Numbered from the stretch's first letter, positions 1 through 11,319 are shown. The stretch is 64,000 nt of DNA from Malaya genurostris (GCF_030247185.1 NC_080571.1:68486172-68550171); one strand, 5' to 3'. Numbers and translations: made by a program. Notes: generated from the letters alone by a model not told the origin.

Positions 1-285
1 GCGTATTGATATTGCGTAGTGAATCAATCCAAACTTATTATTACGAAATCGAACGCGGGGTGCATCAAACGAGAATATATGTTGAAACTACGTAAACCGT
101 GCCGTAACAAAATCGATATTTTCCCAAAACTTTTGATAAGGTGTGTTAAAGGAGCCTTCCCCAAAGATACAAAATTGACAATTTTCCATGCTTTTGGAAG
201 TTTCATTAACACGCGTTATTTCGTTCTGTAGGATTGCTGTTGTCACTTTATGAACTTCAAACCTTTTTAATGAACCAATAGTAGT

Positions 286-536
286 TTCCAAACAAGACTA
301 AGTTTGTCGAAATAGGCACAGCCATTTTCGAGTAAATTAAGCGCGAAGGCCATGTTAGCTGCCGAATATACGAATCCACTTCGGTAATACCGGTCCCTGG
401 ATTTCGGCTCCGGAAGTACCAAAAATAGTGGCTTATTTCTCATTCCAGAGTCAAAGAGGAGTATTTTGAAGAAAAAAACACGGCGGGTGTTGAACATGAG
501 AAAGGCATCTCAATACCACTAGATGAATTAAAACCG
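286..536 (-). repeat. Fragment of abundant GCCTTTCTCATAT-ended mosquito repeat
   Basis: The right edge reads ATGAGAAAGGCAT, then CACTAGATGAATTAAAA. This is the reverse complement of the edge TTAATCCACCTAGTGGTG...GCCTTTCTCATAT seen near 9000, 31630 and 39500. Upstream it has the family's interior signature of CGGAAGTACCAAAAATAGTGG type, also present near 31260. No coding capacity. The left boundary is uncertain. I know this motif only as a widespread repeat in mosquito-like DNA and cannot assign it to a named superfamily. Confidence 0.6.
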
Positions 537-1591
537 GTTTTAGTGGGTACCTTCAAAATAAGTAGTTACGTTTGGCATTATCTCGCGTCAATTATGCCCG
601 CTGGCTGTCTAATTGCCCTGTATGTTTTATGACAAGTTAAAACTAGATCTTCTGCCAGGGTTTTCGTTCTGGGCCGCTTCGATGCGCTAGCGATAAAACA
701 TGACTGACGAGAACCGCGCTATTTCATCATCACGGAAGCACGTATTCATGAGGTTCTCCCCCCAAGGATTGCAACACTAGTGATACCCAAAACACAGTAG
801 TACAGCATCAACTAGATAAATGTTGCGTCCCATTTCAGCTTGAGGCACTCCTACACACACACACATACACACAAACACCTAAACTCGCACACAACATTGC
901 TGACCAACATAAACCTAGCCCGGATGGATGTCGGCATGCGGCTAACATATTTTACCCTTCACCGCTGCAGCAATGCCCCGGTCGGTATGCGCTTGGGGCC
1001 TGCCACAGTCAACACTCAGCAGTCACACCCGTCTCAGCATCCTGTTTTGGGTGTTCTGCAACATGGCACTGGTCAAAATTGTGGCATACATGCATAGTTG
1101 AACGGTTCACGGTTCGATGTTTACCTTGAACAATTGACGGCACTATCGCACCGTTTTGTAGAGTAAACGTTTATGCTTCGAAATGCTTTTGTTGTGAAAA
1201 TAAAATATACGAACGAGGAGATGTTTTTATGAAGCCTATGTCATTTGGTCAAGGTGTGTCGTACAAGGTCTATGTCAGGTATAGTGATGTAAATTTTGTT
1301 GGTAATTTGGAGGTTTTTAAGACCGTTCTGATGGTATTATGAAAAATTACGGAACTAAACAGTTAGAATCACCTGTCTGATGTAGATTTGATGACATGAA
1401 ACAATTTGAAGTCATTGGCAAATGAAAGATTCATACACTTGATCGAATAACTTTAATCATTGAAAGGTGTAGAGTAAAAATATGAGCGATCCAAGATGAC
1501 TTTGCTTGAGGAACTCTGAAGGTTACAACGAATGATGATTTAGGCTCCTATTCGACTTCTATTTATCGGCTTGGTAGATATGTTTGATAAT
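537..1591. other. Non-coding stretch, nothing recognised
   Basis: AT-rich sequence with a short CA-rich run (about 853-880) that generates a spurious small ORF. I see no protein homology, RNA gene or TIR pair. It ends at the left copy of the LINE target-site duplication. Confidence 0.5.
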
Positions 1592-1606
1592 GGCTAACAC
1601 ATTATT
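1592..1606. repeat. Target-site duplication, 3' side of I-LINE copy 1
   Basis: GGCTAACACATTATT lies immediately next to the poly(T) (poly(A) on the minus strand) of the LINE. The same 15 bases occur at 7675-7689 at the other end of the element, with no mismatch. Confidence 0.95.
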
Positions 1607-2003
1607 TTTTTTTTTTTTTTTTCATAAATACGTTTATTTCTTAAGGCAGTTTACATAAGTTTTTCTTCGCCGTAGCATCACTTTTACATAACATTCTTAT
1701 CCTAATTTAATTCTAACATAGTCACAACGTTTTGAATTTATTAAAACATATTCTCTTATAGCTTAAATATCATCTTAGGTAACTCGTCATTAATTATGAA
1801 ATCTACTCGGAAATATTATTTGAACCAAACGATTAACTTCTATAAATTATAAAATAAGCTGTTATTTTCAGACATTTTGTTGATAATTTCATAAACTGTT
1901 TCGAGTTTGTTTGTATCATTACATTATTTTTATTCTAATTTAGCTATTGGTTGAACTCATGGACGCAGCTGGGATCAGAACTAAGTCTTAAAAGGGGCCT
2001 TTA

Positions 2004-5000
2004 TTAAATTGAAACTCCAATTTTCTTTATGAAATGATAAATAAGTTTCATGTATGAAAGGTCACGACAAGCAAGAATGTCTCGAACTGGGATATTGGAT
2101 AGTCTACCTTGGGTACGCAAAGAATTTATTAGTTGAGATCTGACATCACGATACTCCACGCATGTCCAAACGACATGATCAATATCTCGATAACCTTCGC
2201 CACAAGCACAATGATTAGTCTCGGAGAGCCCAATTCGAAGGAGATGTGCATCTAACGTGTAGTGATTGGACATGAGTCTGGACATCACACGAATGAAATC
2301 CCTACTCACATCCAGTCCCCTGAACCATGCCTTTGTCGATATTTTCGGAATAATTGAGTGCATCCACCGACCCAGATCATCTTTATCCCAAGAAGCTTGC
2401 CAGCTGGCAAGTGTTCTTTGGCGAGACGAGCTATAGAATTCGTTGAAAGCAATTGGTCTCTCATAAATTTCACCCTCAATAGCACCACGTTTGGCTAAAA
2501 TATCGGCTCTTTCATTGCCAGGAATGGAGCAATGAGCCGGGACCCAGACTATAGTGATTAGATAATTATTGTTCAATATGTCGTTCAGGCACTGTTTTAT
2601 TTTGCCCAGGAAAAACGGTTCAGTCTTGCCAGTCATGTTTGAGCGAATGGCTTCAATTGCACTCAGACTATCTGTGAAGAGGAAATAATGGTTTGGAGAT
2701 AATGTGACGATTACACTCAAACTATAATGAACTGCTGATAGCTCTGCTATATAAACAGATGCAGGTTCTTGAAGCCTAAATGAGGCCGAAACATTATTGT
2801 TGAACATACCAAACCCTGTCGCTTCTTCAATTCGCGATCCGTCCGTGTAAAACATTTTCTCAGAGTCAATATGCCTGAACTTACTTGAAAATATTTTTGG
2901 GATTTCCGTCGAACGTAGATGATCCGGGGTTCCACGCACTTCGCGCTGCATGGATGTATCGAAAAATAAAGTTGAGTCAGGGACATTTAGGAGGCTGACA
3001 CGGATAGGAATATATCTTGAAGGGTTGATTTCCTGTGACATATGGTTAAAATATACTGTCATGAATTTTGTTTGAGATCGAAGCTCGACTAGTCGTTCGA
3101 AATTATTAATTACCATGGGATTCAGCACCTCACATCTTATTAGCAGGCGTGATGAAAGCTCCCAAAATCGATCTTTTAATGGAAGAACTCCCGCCAGAAC
3201 TTCAAGACTCATTGTATGTGTCGAGTGCATGCAGCCTAAGGCAATTCGCAAACAACGGTACTGAATTCGCTCAAGTTTAATAAAATGAGAGTTTGCAGCG
3301 GAACGAAAACAAACGCATCCATATTCCATCACTGAAAGTATCGTTGTTTGATACAATTTTATTAGATCTTGCGGATGAGAACCGCACCAAGATCCTGTTA
3401 TTGTTCGAAGAAAATTTACTCTTTGTTGGCATTTCGTTATCAGATACCTAATGTGTCCTCCCCACGTGCATTTGGAATCGAACCACACCCCGAGGTATTT
3501 GAAAGTTAAAACCTGTTGGATCATTCTTCCCATCATATGGAGCTGAAGCTGCGCGGGATCATGCTTTCTTGAGAAGACGACTAACTCTGTTTTCTCCGCA
3601 GAGAATTCGATACCAAGATGAACAGCCCAAACGGACAAGTTATCTAAGGTATCTTGCAATGGTTTATGCAGATCAATAGCTTTGGGCCCAGTAACTGAAA
3701 CCACGCCATCATCTGCCAATTGCCTTAGTGTACATGGGGTTACTAGACAGCTGTCAATGTCATTCACGTAAAAATTATAGAGGAGCGGACTGAGGCATGA
3801 GCCTTGCGGGAGACCCATGTAGCTAATTCTGAATGTTGCCAAATCGCCATGTGAAAAATACATGCACTTCTCTGACAAAAGGTTGTGCAAATAATTATTT
3901 ATAACCGCTGGAAGTCCATGTTGGTGGAGCTTGTCTGAAAGAACATCAATGGAAACTGAATCAAATGCTCCTTTAATGTCTAAAAATACAGATGCCATTT
4001 GTTGCTTTTGAGCGAAGGCAATTTGGATGTCAGACGAAAGTAATGCAAGGCAATCATTCGTCCCTTTATTTCTACGGAAGCCAAACTGAGTATCTGACAA
4101 CAAACCGTTCGTCTCGACCCAAGTGTCGAGACGTCGTAGAATAATTTTTTCGAACAATTTTCTGATGCAGGACAACATCGCAATGGGTCTATATGAGTTG
4201 TGATTGGAAGCTGGTTTCCCCGGCTTTTGAATGGCGATAACTTTCACTTGTCTCCAGTCAGGCGGAACAATATTTTGCTCAAGAAACTTGTTGAACAATT
4301 CCAACAAACGTCTTTTTGCGAGGTCGGGCAGATTCTTCACCAAGTTGAATTTAATTCTGTCCAACCCAGGGGCGTTATTGTTACAAGACAAGAGTGCTAT
4401 AGAAAATTCTATCATTGAAAATGGGTTATTAATAAAACCATTATTTGGAGGAGATCCCCGAATAATGCTCTGCGTAGGAACAGAATCTGGGCAAACTTTC
4501 CTAGCAAAGTCAAATATCCATCGGTTCGAGTATTCATCACTCTCATTGCCCAAGTTACGATTCCTCATTCGTCTGGCCGTGTTCCAAAGAGTGCTCATTG
4601 AGGTTTCTCTTGACAAACCTTCGACAAAATGTCTCCAATAGCTACATTTCTTGGCCCGAAGTATGCTCTTGTACTTGGTTTCTAAAGTCAAGAAATTTTC
4701 AAAATTCTGAGGAGTTCCTCCTCCTCGTTTTAAAAACGTCTTGAAAGCATTTTGTTTCGCGTGCTTAGCATCTGAACACTCTTTGTCCCACCAAGGGTTT
4801 GGAGGCCTTCTGTTAGACGATGGACCAAGAAATCGTTTGGTTTGGGCTTGTTCTGCGGCCTACAGAATCGAACAAACGAGGAAGTCATATTCTTCAAGTG
4901 GGGGGAGCTCTTCCATTGAAGTTAAGACACTTGAAATATTACTTTGGTATTTAATCCAGTCAATATTTTTTGTCAAATCATATGGAATATTAACTGAATT

Positions 5001-5686
5001 AGCAATGCCTTTGTTACTGCTAATTGAGATGATGATTGGTAAATGATCGCTACCATGTAAATCAGGAAATACTTTCCAGGTGCAATCTAGTCGAATTGAA
5101 GTCGAACAAAGAGATAAATCTAATGCACTTGGACGTGCCGGAGGTCTTGGGATCCGTGTCATGCTACCCATATTTAGTACCGTCATGCTAAAATTATCGC
5201 AAATATTATATATTAGAGATGATCTGCTATCATTGTAAACGGAACCCCACATCATTCCGTGCGAATTGAAATCTCCTAAAATCAAACGTGGAGCAGGAAG
5301 GGCTTCGACAATTTCATTAAGCTGTCGTTGTCCAACTTGAGCTCTTGGAGGAATATATACCGAAGCAATGCAAATGTCCTTTCCTTTCATGTTTATTTGA
5401 CAAGCAACAACTTCTATACTAGAAGTCGAAGGAATGTTTAATCTATAAAAGGAATAACATTTCTTAATTCCTAAAAGCACTCCACCATACGAAGAGTCTC
5501 TATCGAGACGTATAATGTTAAAGTCATTAAAATTTAAAGCTATATTTGTTGTAAGCACAAAGCAAATACATCACATTTTTGACTATGCAACAAAACTTTA
5601 AATGAATCAAGTTTTGGCATGATGCTTCGACAATTCCACTGCAGGACAGTGATTGTATCATTTGCGGCGGGTGATAAATTATCCAT
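2004..5686 (-). pseudogene. I-LINE ORF2: APE endonuclease, reverse transcriptase, RNase H (disrupted)
   Basis: The ORF2 polyprotein nicks target DNA and reverse-transcribes the element RNA. It begins MDNLSPAAN and LQWNCRSIMPKLD. Near 5551 a 10-nt deletion relative to copy 2 (32360-32400) removes the ETW segment that holds the catalytic Glu of the endonuclease and shifts the frame. The rest of the endonuclease is open from 5558 to 4860 and has GDFNSHG and GSDHLP. An in-frame TAG at 4862-4860 precedes AAEQAQTK, which leads into an uninterrupted RT/RNase H frame down to 2004. RT motifs seen are FLDIKGAFDS, GLPQGSCLSPLL and LADDG. RNase H residues seen are FYTDGS, the Glu in YIAELSA, LFTDS and VPAHC..GNERAD. 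The same TAG occurs in copy 2. Confidence 0.93.
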
Positions 5687-6971
5687 CAAAAGATACAAAA
5701 CCTGAGACAATTGGCCATTGAGCTGATAACTGCTTCAAAAAATTTCTAGCTATTGGAAGGAATGCCATTATGAGGGTCTTTAAGGGTTCAGATATATTGA
5801 ATGCTGAGAAAATCCATTCAACAATTTCCGAAAACTTCAGTAATCCTGTTGGTGGCTGTGAAATGGAGCCCACAGGATTATTACCTTTTTCTGTGCTAGA
5901 TCCTGGATTGGTTTGTGAATTTGACAAACCAGGAGGCACAGTCTTTGGTTTTGACTTTTTTTGTTTAACACGGGGATCTTTTTTTGAAGATGAAACTTTA
6001 GGTGTCTTTTTTGGTAATTTGGAAGAAGACTTCTTTCTCTTAACTGACCCTTGGGTAGTGATAAACGAATTACCTTCACTATTTTCGTCAGAGTCAGAGT
6101 CCTCTGGTTCCTCTAGATTTGAAAACCCGTTTTCGGTTTCCAAAGGGGGGACATCAATGACCGTTTTAAGCATTTCTGCATATGTGCGCTTAGACCGTGC
6201 TTTTAAAGAAAGCTTAATTTTGTCTTTGTGCACTTTAAATGCAGTGCATACTGAAATATCATCATGAGGACTATTCCCACAATAAATACATTTTTCAATT
6301 TCCTTGTTGCAATCATTATCTTTATGAGGCCCTTCACACTTAATACATTTTGGTTTATTACTACAGTAAGTAGCTGTGTGGCCGAATTTTTTGCAGTTCG
6401 TACAATTCATTACATTTGGAACAAAAAGCCGAACAGGGAGGCGAATTTTATCGACATAGACATGGGACGGCAACGCAGATCCGGCAAATGTCACTCGAAA
6501 CGAGTCTGATGGGCGATAAACTTTTTTTCCCTCTTCATAAACTACTGAGTACAGTTGTTTGCACTCCAGTATTTTCACACCCTCAAGCATAGAGTTCTTG
6601 AAACGACCAACACCATGCTTGAGTAAATCATCTACCGAAAGACTCGCTTCGGTAACAACACCGTCAATTTCGACATCTTTGGAGGGTATGTAAACTTTAT
6701 ACTCTTTAATGAAATGTTCCGAAGAGACAATATCATTCGCGTGTTTCAAATTATTTACCACAACACGAATTTTATCGTTATTTACTTTTATGATCTCTTT
6801 GATTGAAGAGTATCGTGATGTCAAACCTTTAGAAATTTGGTAAATGTTTAATGGCTTTGATATACGTCTAAAGAAGACTATCCAAGGCCCAGAAGAGCTC
6901 TCCTGATATTTTTTCGTTCGTGGGGGTATAGGATTCATGCTAGGATTTACGTCCATGGATTCATCCATCAC
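5679..6971 (-). CDS. I-LINE ORF1 (gag-like RNA-binding protein), intact
   Basis: A 430-residue nucleic-acid-binding protein that packages LINE RNA. The N-terminal half (about residues 25-200) looks like the RRM/PRE_C2HC-type region of insect LINE ORF1 proteins. Residues from about 203 hold three zinc knuckles: CTNCKKFGHTATYC, CIKCEGPHKDNDC, then CIYCGNSPHDDISVC. These are followed by a Lys/Ser-rich basic tail (KRKKSSSKLPKK, KQKKSKPK) and a hydrophobic C-terminus. The frame is open from MMDESMDVN to a TAA that overlaps the ORF2 ATG by 8 nt, a layout suited to coupled or reinitiated ORF2 translation. The antisense open frame at 5770-6267 is a shadow. Confidence 0.93.
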   Translation of the reverse strand: MMDESMDVNPSMNPIPPRTKKYQESSSGPWIVFFRRISKPLNIYQISKGLTSRYSSIKEIIKVNNDKIRVVVNNLKHANDIVSSEHFIKEYKVYIPSKDVEIDGVVTEASLSVDDLLKHGVGRFKNSMLEGVKILECKQLYSVVYEEGKKVYRPSDSFRVTFAGSALPSHVYVDKIRLPVRLFVPNVMNCTNCKKFGHTATYCSNKPKCIKCEGPHKDNDCNKEIEKCIYCGNSPHDDISVCTAFKVHKDKIKLSLKARSKRTYAEMLKTVIDVPPLETENGFSNLEEPEDSDSDENSEGNSFITTQGSVKRKKSSSKLPKKTPKVSSSKKDPRVKQKKSKPKTVPPGLSNSQTNPGSSTEKGNNPVGSISQPPTGLLKFSEIVEWIFSAFNISEPLKTLIMAFLPIARNFLKQLSAQWPIVSGFVSFDG

Positions 6972-7286
6972 ATTAAAATTTTTTTAATCAAACTTTAAAA
7001 TAACAAATGAAACCAACACTACACAGTACTCAATCAAAAGGAAAAGAAAAAACTTCTACCTTGAAATTGTTGTCTATCTCCGTTGCACTGCCGTGTAGAT
7101 CCTCGTTGCTCTAGATGTTCTTGTTGGATGCTGATTGTTGGATGTGATGCTACTGCTACCTGACATCCAGCACCACTCGATTTCCGATTTACTTTTGTCT
7201 TCGCCAGCTGCAACCAGCGCAGGTCACCGGTGTATACCTGCGTGTTGTATGGCAGTGGAAAGACCGAGTTGTCTTGTCTCCTTCTT

Positions 7287-7432
7287 CCTTGTGCTCCGCA
7301 CCGATATGCTTCTGCACCGATATGCTTCTGCACCGAAGTGCCTTCGCACCGGTGTGCCTTTGCACTCTCCTGCTTCTGTGTGCCTTTGCACTCTTCTTCT
7401 TCGATGTGCCTTTGCACTCTCCTGCTCAGCAC
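7287..7432 (-). repeat. Short tandem repeats in the LINE 5' UTR
   Basis: Two related motifs are iterated. CACCGATATGCTTCTG occurs twice plus a variant, and TGTGCCTTTGCACTC about three times (plus-strand reading). They lie 460-610 bp upstream of ORF1. Tandem repeats in LINE 5' UTRs often accompany internal promoters, but no promoter element can be proven here. The Cys/His- or Ala/His-rich small ORFs across this region are by-products of the repeat. Confidence 0.7.
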
Positions 7433-7674
7433 TTGTGGCTGTATATTGTGGCCTGGGTAGAGCTTGGGAAACGCCCTTTGTTGTTTCCTTCACCAGCTTG
7501 GCCCAGCACTAGGGCTCTCTTATGCAGCACGATTTTACGTTTTAACGGCTGCTGCCAACAGGTCTCTACCTGTAGTTCAACCGTTGTCGTATTTAACGCG
7601 TGTAAACTAACCAGCGTTATTAAACTGTACGCTTCTATACACAACCTTCTCGGTTGAACGGCTATTACTGAATC

Positions 7675-7689
7675 GGCTAACACATTATT
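7675..7689. repeat. Target-site duplication, 5' side of I-LINE copy 1
   Basis: GGCTAACACATTATT, identical to 1592-1606, abuts the 5' end of the LINE (minus-strand start GATTCAGTAATAGC). Confidence 0.95.
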
Positions 7690-7789
7690 GAATTTGTTTA
7701 TTTTCTGTACCGTTGCATTGTATTTTTCAAAAAATACAAACTGAATGCAAAAATCGGATAAGAGCAATTTAGTCTGGAAAACCCATTTA

Positions 7790-8094
7790 AGGGGCGGGTA
7801 GGGTCTAACACTTTTGAAAAATGATTTATTATTTGTTTGTATTTTCTTACAGTAAAACATTTAAATAATTTTCTGTGAAATGTTCGAGCCTATTGGAACA
7901 AAACTTTGGGAGTAATGGGCCTTTATCTTTTCTTAACACATACTGCGAAGATACAAGACCTCGACGCACACGTCCAAGAGTTCTGTTTCAATTTACTTGA
8001 AAGTTTGAAAAAAACATTAATGAAATGTTTTATTATAACAAAATACAAAGAAAAAATATGATTTTTTGAAGGTGTTAGACCCTACTCGCCCCTA
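7790..8094. mobile_element. MITE with ~30-bp terminal inverted repeats
   Basis: The left end AGGGGCGGGTAGGGTCTAAC and the right end GTTAGACCCTACTCGCCCCT are imperfect inverted repeats, about 305 bp apart. The interior (GGAACAAAACTTTGGGAG, CCAAGAGTTCTG, ATGAAATGTTT) recurs at 41200-41330, where a second copy is interrupted by another insertion. There is no coding capacity, so this is a non-autonomous DNA element. The target duplication is unclear. Confidence 0.8.
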
Positions 8095-8989
8095 GATTTT
8101 GTGAAAAATAGACGTAGGGGTCTAGAAAAATGTAAAAGAAAAGTTGGCATCACTGGGAGTACGATGCGGTGCTTAAGTGTTGCTCAATTTCAATGTGCAT
8201 CAAACAACTTATGGTAAGGTAATTGGTCGAAACAATTATTTTGATTGATGGAAAGTGTGCCTTGCTGGGTGAAAAGTGTTAAATAATGAATGTTACTGAT
8301 TCGCGAATCTGAAAAATGTTCCCGCGACGGGAACTGGGAATTTACCGCCCAACATTAAACTATGTCAACCGATCGAAGCGCCATCTGCATATCATTTTCA
8401 ATGCTATCCTATTTATCAGATTTAAATAGAATGTGAACATTTCTAAGTCAATCATAAGATTCAAGCTGAAAATCTAAAATTGGTCTGCAGCAAACACATC
8501 CGCAAGTGTTTGTTTTATTTTATTTTTTCAGTAGTGGTGCGTTATCTCGCGTTGTTTACCGCAATGCTAATAGGCGAAACAGGATACTGGTGAGATAATT
8601 CCTTGGAGATATTTCACATTTCTCTTATTTACAATGTCGTATTACATTTCTCCTTATTAAAAATCGGACTAGACTCCGTCGATTATTCGGGGAACGTTTG
8701 ATCAATGGATCTATTTTTCTACGGGTTAAACGCTAAGCTTAACACGCGCATATGAAGTTTATAGCCGTGCAGATATTTCTTGCGGCCTTGCTTAACTAGA
8801 ACGTATGTAAACATAGTTTAGAGTACGAGGAGGATCCATTTGGTATTCTATTATTTTGTATAGGGAGTAGATATCGACGGAAGAATCCCCACAGAAAACA
8901 CCTCTATCTAGTTGCGGGCGTTGGTCCGAATTACCCAAAGCTATTCCTTAGTCAAGTTCGAACCAACGGTAGCGAGGTTGAGCATAAAA
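8095..8989. other. Non-coding stretch, nothing recognised
   Basis: AT-rich DNA without a convincing ORF, TIR or tandem repeat. The stop density in all frames argues against coding sequence. Confidence 0.5.
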
Positions 8990-9875
8990 CCTGTTTTAAT
9001 CCACCTAGTGGTGTAATGATGCCTTTCTCATATCAATCATACTATCATACCTATATAAAACTGTGGTATTCTTTAAAATTATTTTTCTTCGATTCTTAAA
9101 AGATTAATCGAAATAGATTTGTTTGACCGTCTACTGATAAAAACCATCAAATTGGAAAAGATTTGAGGTCGATTTAAAAAAATTTTTAAGGTTTTTCCCC
9201 ATTTTCAGTGATGGTGTACAATTTTTAACACACTTTACCCTATATCTCCGGATCCGGAAGTCGGATCCGCATGAAATTCAGGAATAACGTATCGGACCAC
9301 AGGACCTTTCATTTAAATCTAAGTTTGTGAAAATCGGTCGCGCCATCTATGAGAAAAGTTAAAACACATATTTTATTTTTTTTGCACATTTTACCCCATA
9401 ACTCTCGAACCGGAAGTCGGATCCAAATAATATTCAGGAATTTTGTATGGGACCTCAAGACCTTTCATTTGAATCTAAGTTTGTGAAAATCGGTTCAGCC
9501 ATCTCTGAGAAAAGTTAGTGCACTTATTTTTACAATTTTTTGCACATTTTACCCCATAATACCGGAACCGGAAGTCGGATCCAAATAATATTCAGGAATT
9601 CTGTATGGGACCTCAAGACCTTTCATTTGAATCTAAGTTTGTGAAAATCGGTTCAGCCATCTCCGAGAAAAGTTTGTGCAAAAAAACGTTACATACACAC
9701 ATACGCACATACACACACACACACACACACATACACACACATACACACACACAGACATGTTGCGTACTCGACGAACTTAGTCGAATGGTATATGACACTC
9801 GGCCCTCCGGGCCTCGGTTCAAAAGTCGGTTTTCACAGTGATTGCATAACCTTTCTATATGAGAAAGGCAAAAAT
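8990..9875 (+). repeat. Abundant mosquito repeat, near-complete copy with ~140-bp internal tandem units
   Basis: The left edge TTTTAATCCACCTAGTGGTG is followed by GATGCCTTTCTCATAT. The right edge is CTATATGAGAAAGGCAAAAA, so the two ends share a short inverted GCCTTTCTCATAT. Inside are three tandem units of about 140 bp (around 9220-9370, 9380-9520, 9530-9670). Each holds a CCGGAAGTCGGATCC block, then GACCTTTCATTT and GTGAAAATCGGTTCAGCCAT. A CA microsatellite and a GACACTCGGCCCTCCGGGCC block follow. No protein is encoded. Related copies in this window lie near 300-536, 29340-31650, 39500, 43000-43390 and 43630-44280. Confidence 0.75.
9706..9753. repeat. CA microsatellite
   Basis: An almost pure ACAC run broken by two ATAC interruptions. 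It lies inside the abundant repeat at the same relative position as the CA or GT tracts near 29226-29328 and 44279-44398. Confidence 0.95.
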
Positions 9876-9968
9876 GATTAGACCTCTTCAGATCTCAGTG
9901 AATTAGAACCATTTGAATTAAGCAGCTTCTGTTATGTCAAACGACCATCGCAGTATCAAGGATTTGTG

Positions 9969-10030
9969 AATTTTATGCCAAATGATTGTTATGCCAAATG
10001 GCTTTATGCCAAACGGCGTTATGCCAAACA
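9969..10030. repeat. Short tandem repeat of TTATGCCAAA
   Basis: Four imperfect iterations of a 13-16 bp unit, TTATGCCAAATG or TTATGCCAAACG, follow one another. No coding function is visible. Confidence 0.75.
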
Positions 10031-10239
10031 GAATAGCTCCTCCCAAAACACAGTAGAATCGTGATTGACCAAATAAATGAGCACGATTGGAAAATTAGGA
10101 GTAATATTTTGAACCCTTCAAACGGGAATTTGAAATTAAATAGTCCCCTCTCGGGTCTATTCACTATTATACACTTGAATCCTTCCGCCCGAATGTTTTA
10201 TTAATGGGCTATATTTTGAGGTGTAAGAATAGTTAAAAT

Positions 10240-11099
10240 GGGGTAATGTCAGAGGCATAACTGAGTGACGTAAATACAAATAAAACTGACACGATTTCTC
10301 TATACTTCCGAATGTCATGAAAGTTGTGGAGTTTTTAGGGATCGATTTTGTCGTGAATACGACTTACTTTACTTGCCCCTTTTCAAAATTTACCCTCTGA
10401 GAGAGTGATAAGTTTTTTAATGTGAATATCTCTTGTTGTATCTAATGAATCAACATAATTCTTGCGACATGCCATCGGAAATATGATCACAATTTTATGA
10501 GAAATTTTTCAGTTGTGTGACATAATCTCAAATAATTCAAAATTAATTTGGTCCTTCTGAAAGGCAGGAATGAATTCCGTACAGATTTCCTGTTAGTTTC
10601 TTTCAATGAAATGCAAATCCGAAATGAAATAATGGAAATGAAAATTCTATATACAGCTATGTTTATAGAAGTTAGGACCGCCCACTGTGAGCAAATGTAT
10701 TAAAAGTGTCGTTTGCGAAGCTAGTTTCGCTTCCGACAATAGCGATTACGTCACAGCTGCTAGTCGTTTGCATTGGTGAAAAAACAACGATAAAGGGACA
10801 ACGGTGGGGAGCGTCACACAAAATCATTAGGATTTCTTCTTCGCTAATCGAAGGTAAAAAACTTCAGTTTTAGTGCAAATCTAGAACTGTTTGATTAGAT
10901 TTGTGCACTTTACGCTGTGTTGAATTTCACAGTAATCGAGATGAAGTGAAGCCTTTTTAGTTTTTGCGAAAAATCTGAAAAAGGGGAATGCTTGCATAAT
11001 TCATACAATTGATCAACTAATTGAACTAATTGGAAGTGTTAAGGAACATGTCAGTTGTTTTCGTATTCACGACATCCAGTTACGTCTCTGACATTACCC
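10240..11099 (+). mobile_element. Non-autonomous TIR element, ~860 bp
   Basis: The left end GGGGTAATGTCAGAGGCATA and the right end CGTCTCTGACATTACCC form imperfect inverted repeats of about 50 bp, extending to ACTGACAC and GTCAGTTGTTTTCG. The interior is non-coding. An interior block at 10380-10530 (CCCTCTGAGAGAGTGATAAG onward) recurs at 18955-19105. Another interior block at 10738-10775 recurs inverted at 42680-42730. End fragments recur at 21960-22010, 41346-41405 and 46420-46478, so this is a multicopy family. Confidence 0.75.
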
Positions 11100-11319
11100 A
11101 TCCGCCTTTTTTGATTCTAAAAAATATCTTACGATATTGCAAAGCTCTAATTGCTCTTTGAGATCGAAACCAAATCGTTAAATCTTCCAGTTTTTTTAGT
11201 TAATATTCGGGATGTATGCTAGAAGCCCGACGCCATAACTTTTCTGATTCATCGGGCTTCAGAGCACTCATGTCGGCTTCAGTCTTTTGCTTGACACTCA
11301 TTCTGTTCTCTGGCGTATG
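11100..11319. other. Spacer, nothing recognised
   Basis: A short AT-rich spacer between the TIR element and the DD37E transposon. No ORF or RNA signal. Confidence 0.5.

Larger units (their letters stand above)
1607..7674 (-). mobile_element. I-clade non-LTR retrotransposon (LINE), copy 1
   Basis: This is a 6.07-kb minus-strand LINE. In order it carries a ~700-nt 5' UTR with short tandem repeats, ORF1 (6971-5679), ORF2 (5686-2004; endonuclease, reverse transcriptase, RNase H), a ~380-nt 3' UTR and a ~16-nt poly(A). ORF2 starts inside the ORF1 stop (ATGGATAA). The RNase H domain after the RT and the three-knuckle ORF1 place it in the I clade (mosquito I/MosquI type). The 3' end (CGTATTTATGAA plus poly(A)) matches copy 2 at about 35008. 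A perfect 15-bp target duplication marks a single, fairly recent insertion. The copy is not autonomous: a 10-nt deletion and a TAG interrupt ORF2. Confidence 0.95.

Noticed and set aside
840..1097. 85-codon ORF with His/Thr-rich start
   Set aside because: Begins in a CA-rich run and has no conserved feature.
4200..4641. Plus-strand ORFs of 72 and 136 codons
   Set aside because: Antisense to the LINE RT domain, which has unmistakable RT motifs.
5770..6267. 165-codon plus-strand ORF
   Set aside because: Antisense shadow of LINE ORF1, which has clear zinc knuckles on the minus strand.
7034..7657. Overlapping ORFs of 76-144 codons on both strands in the LINE 5' UTR
   Set aside because: They follow tandem repeats and fall within the 5' UTR of the I-LINE; no domain, open on both strands.
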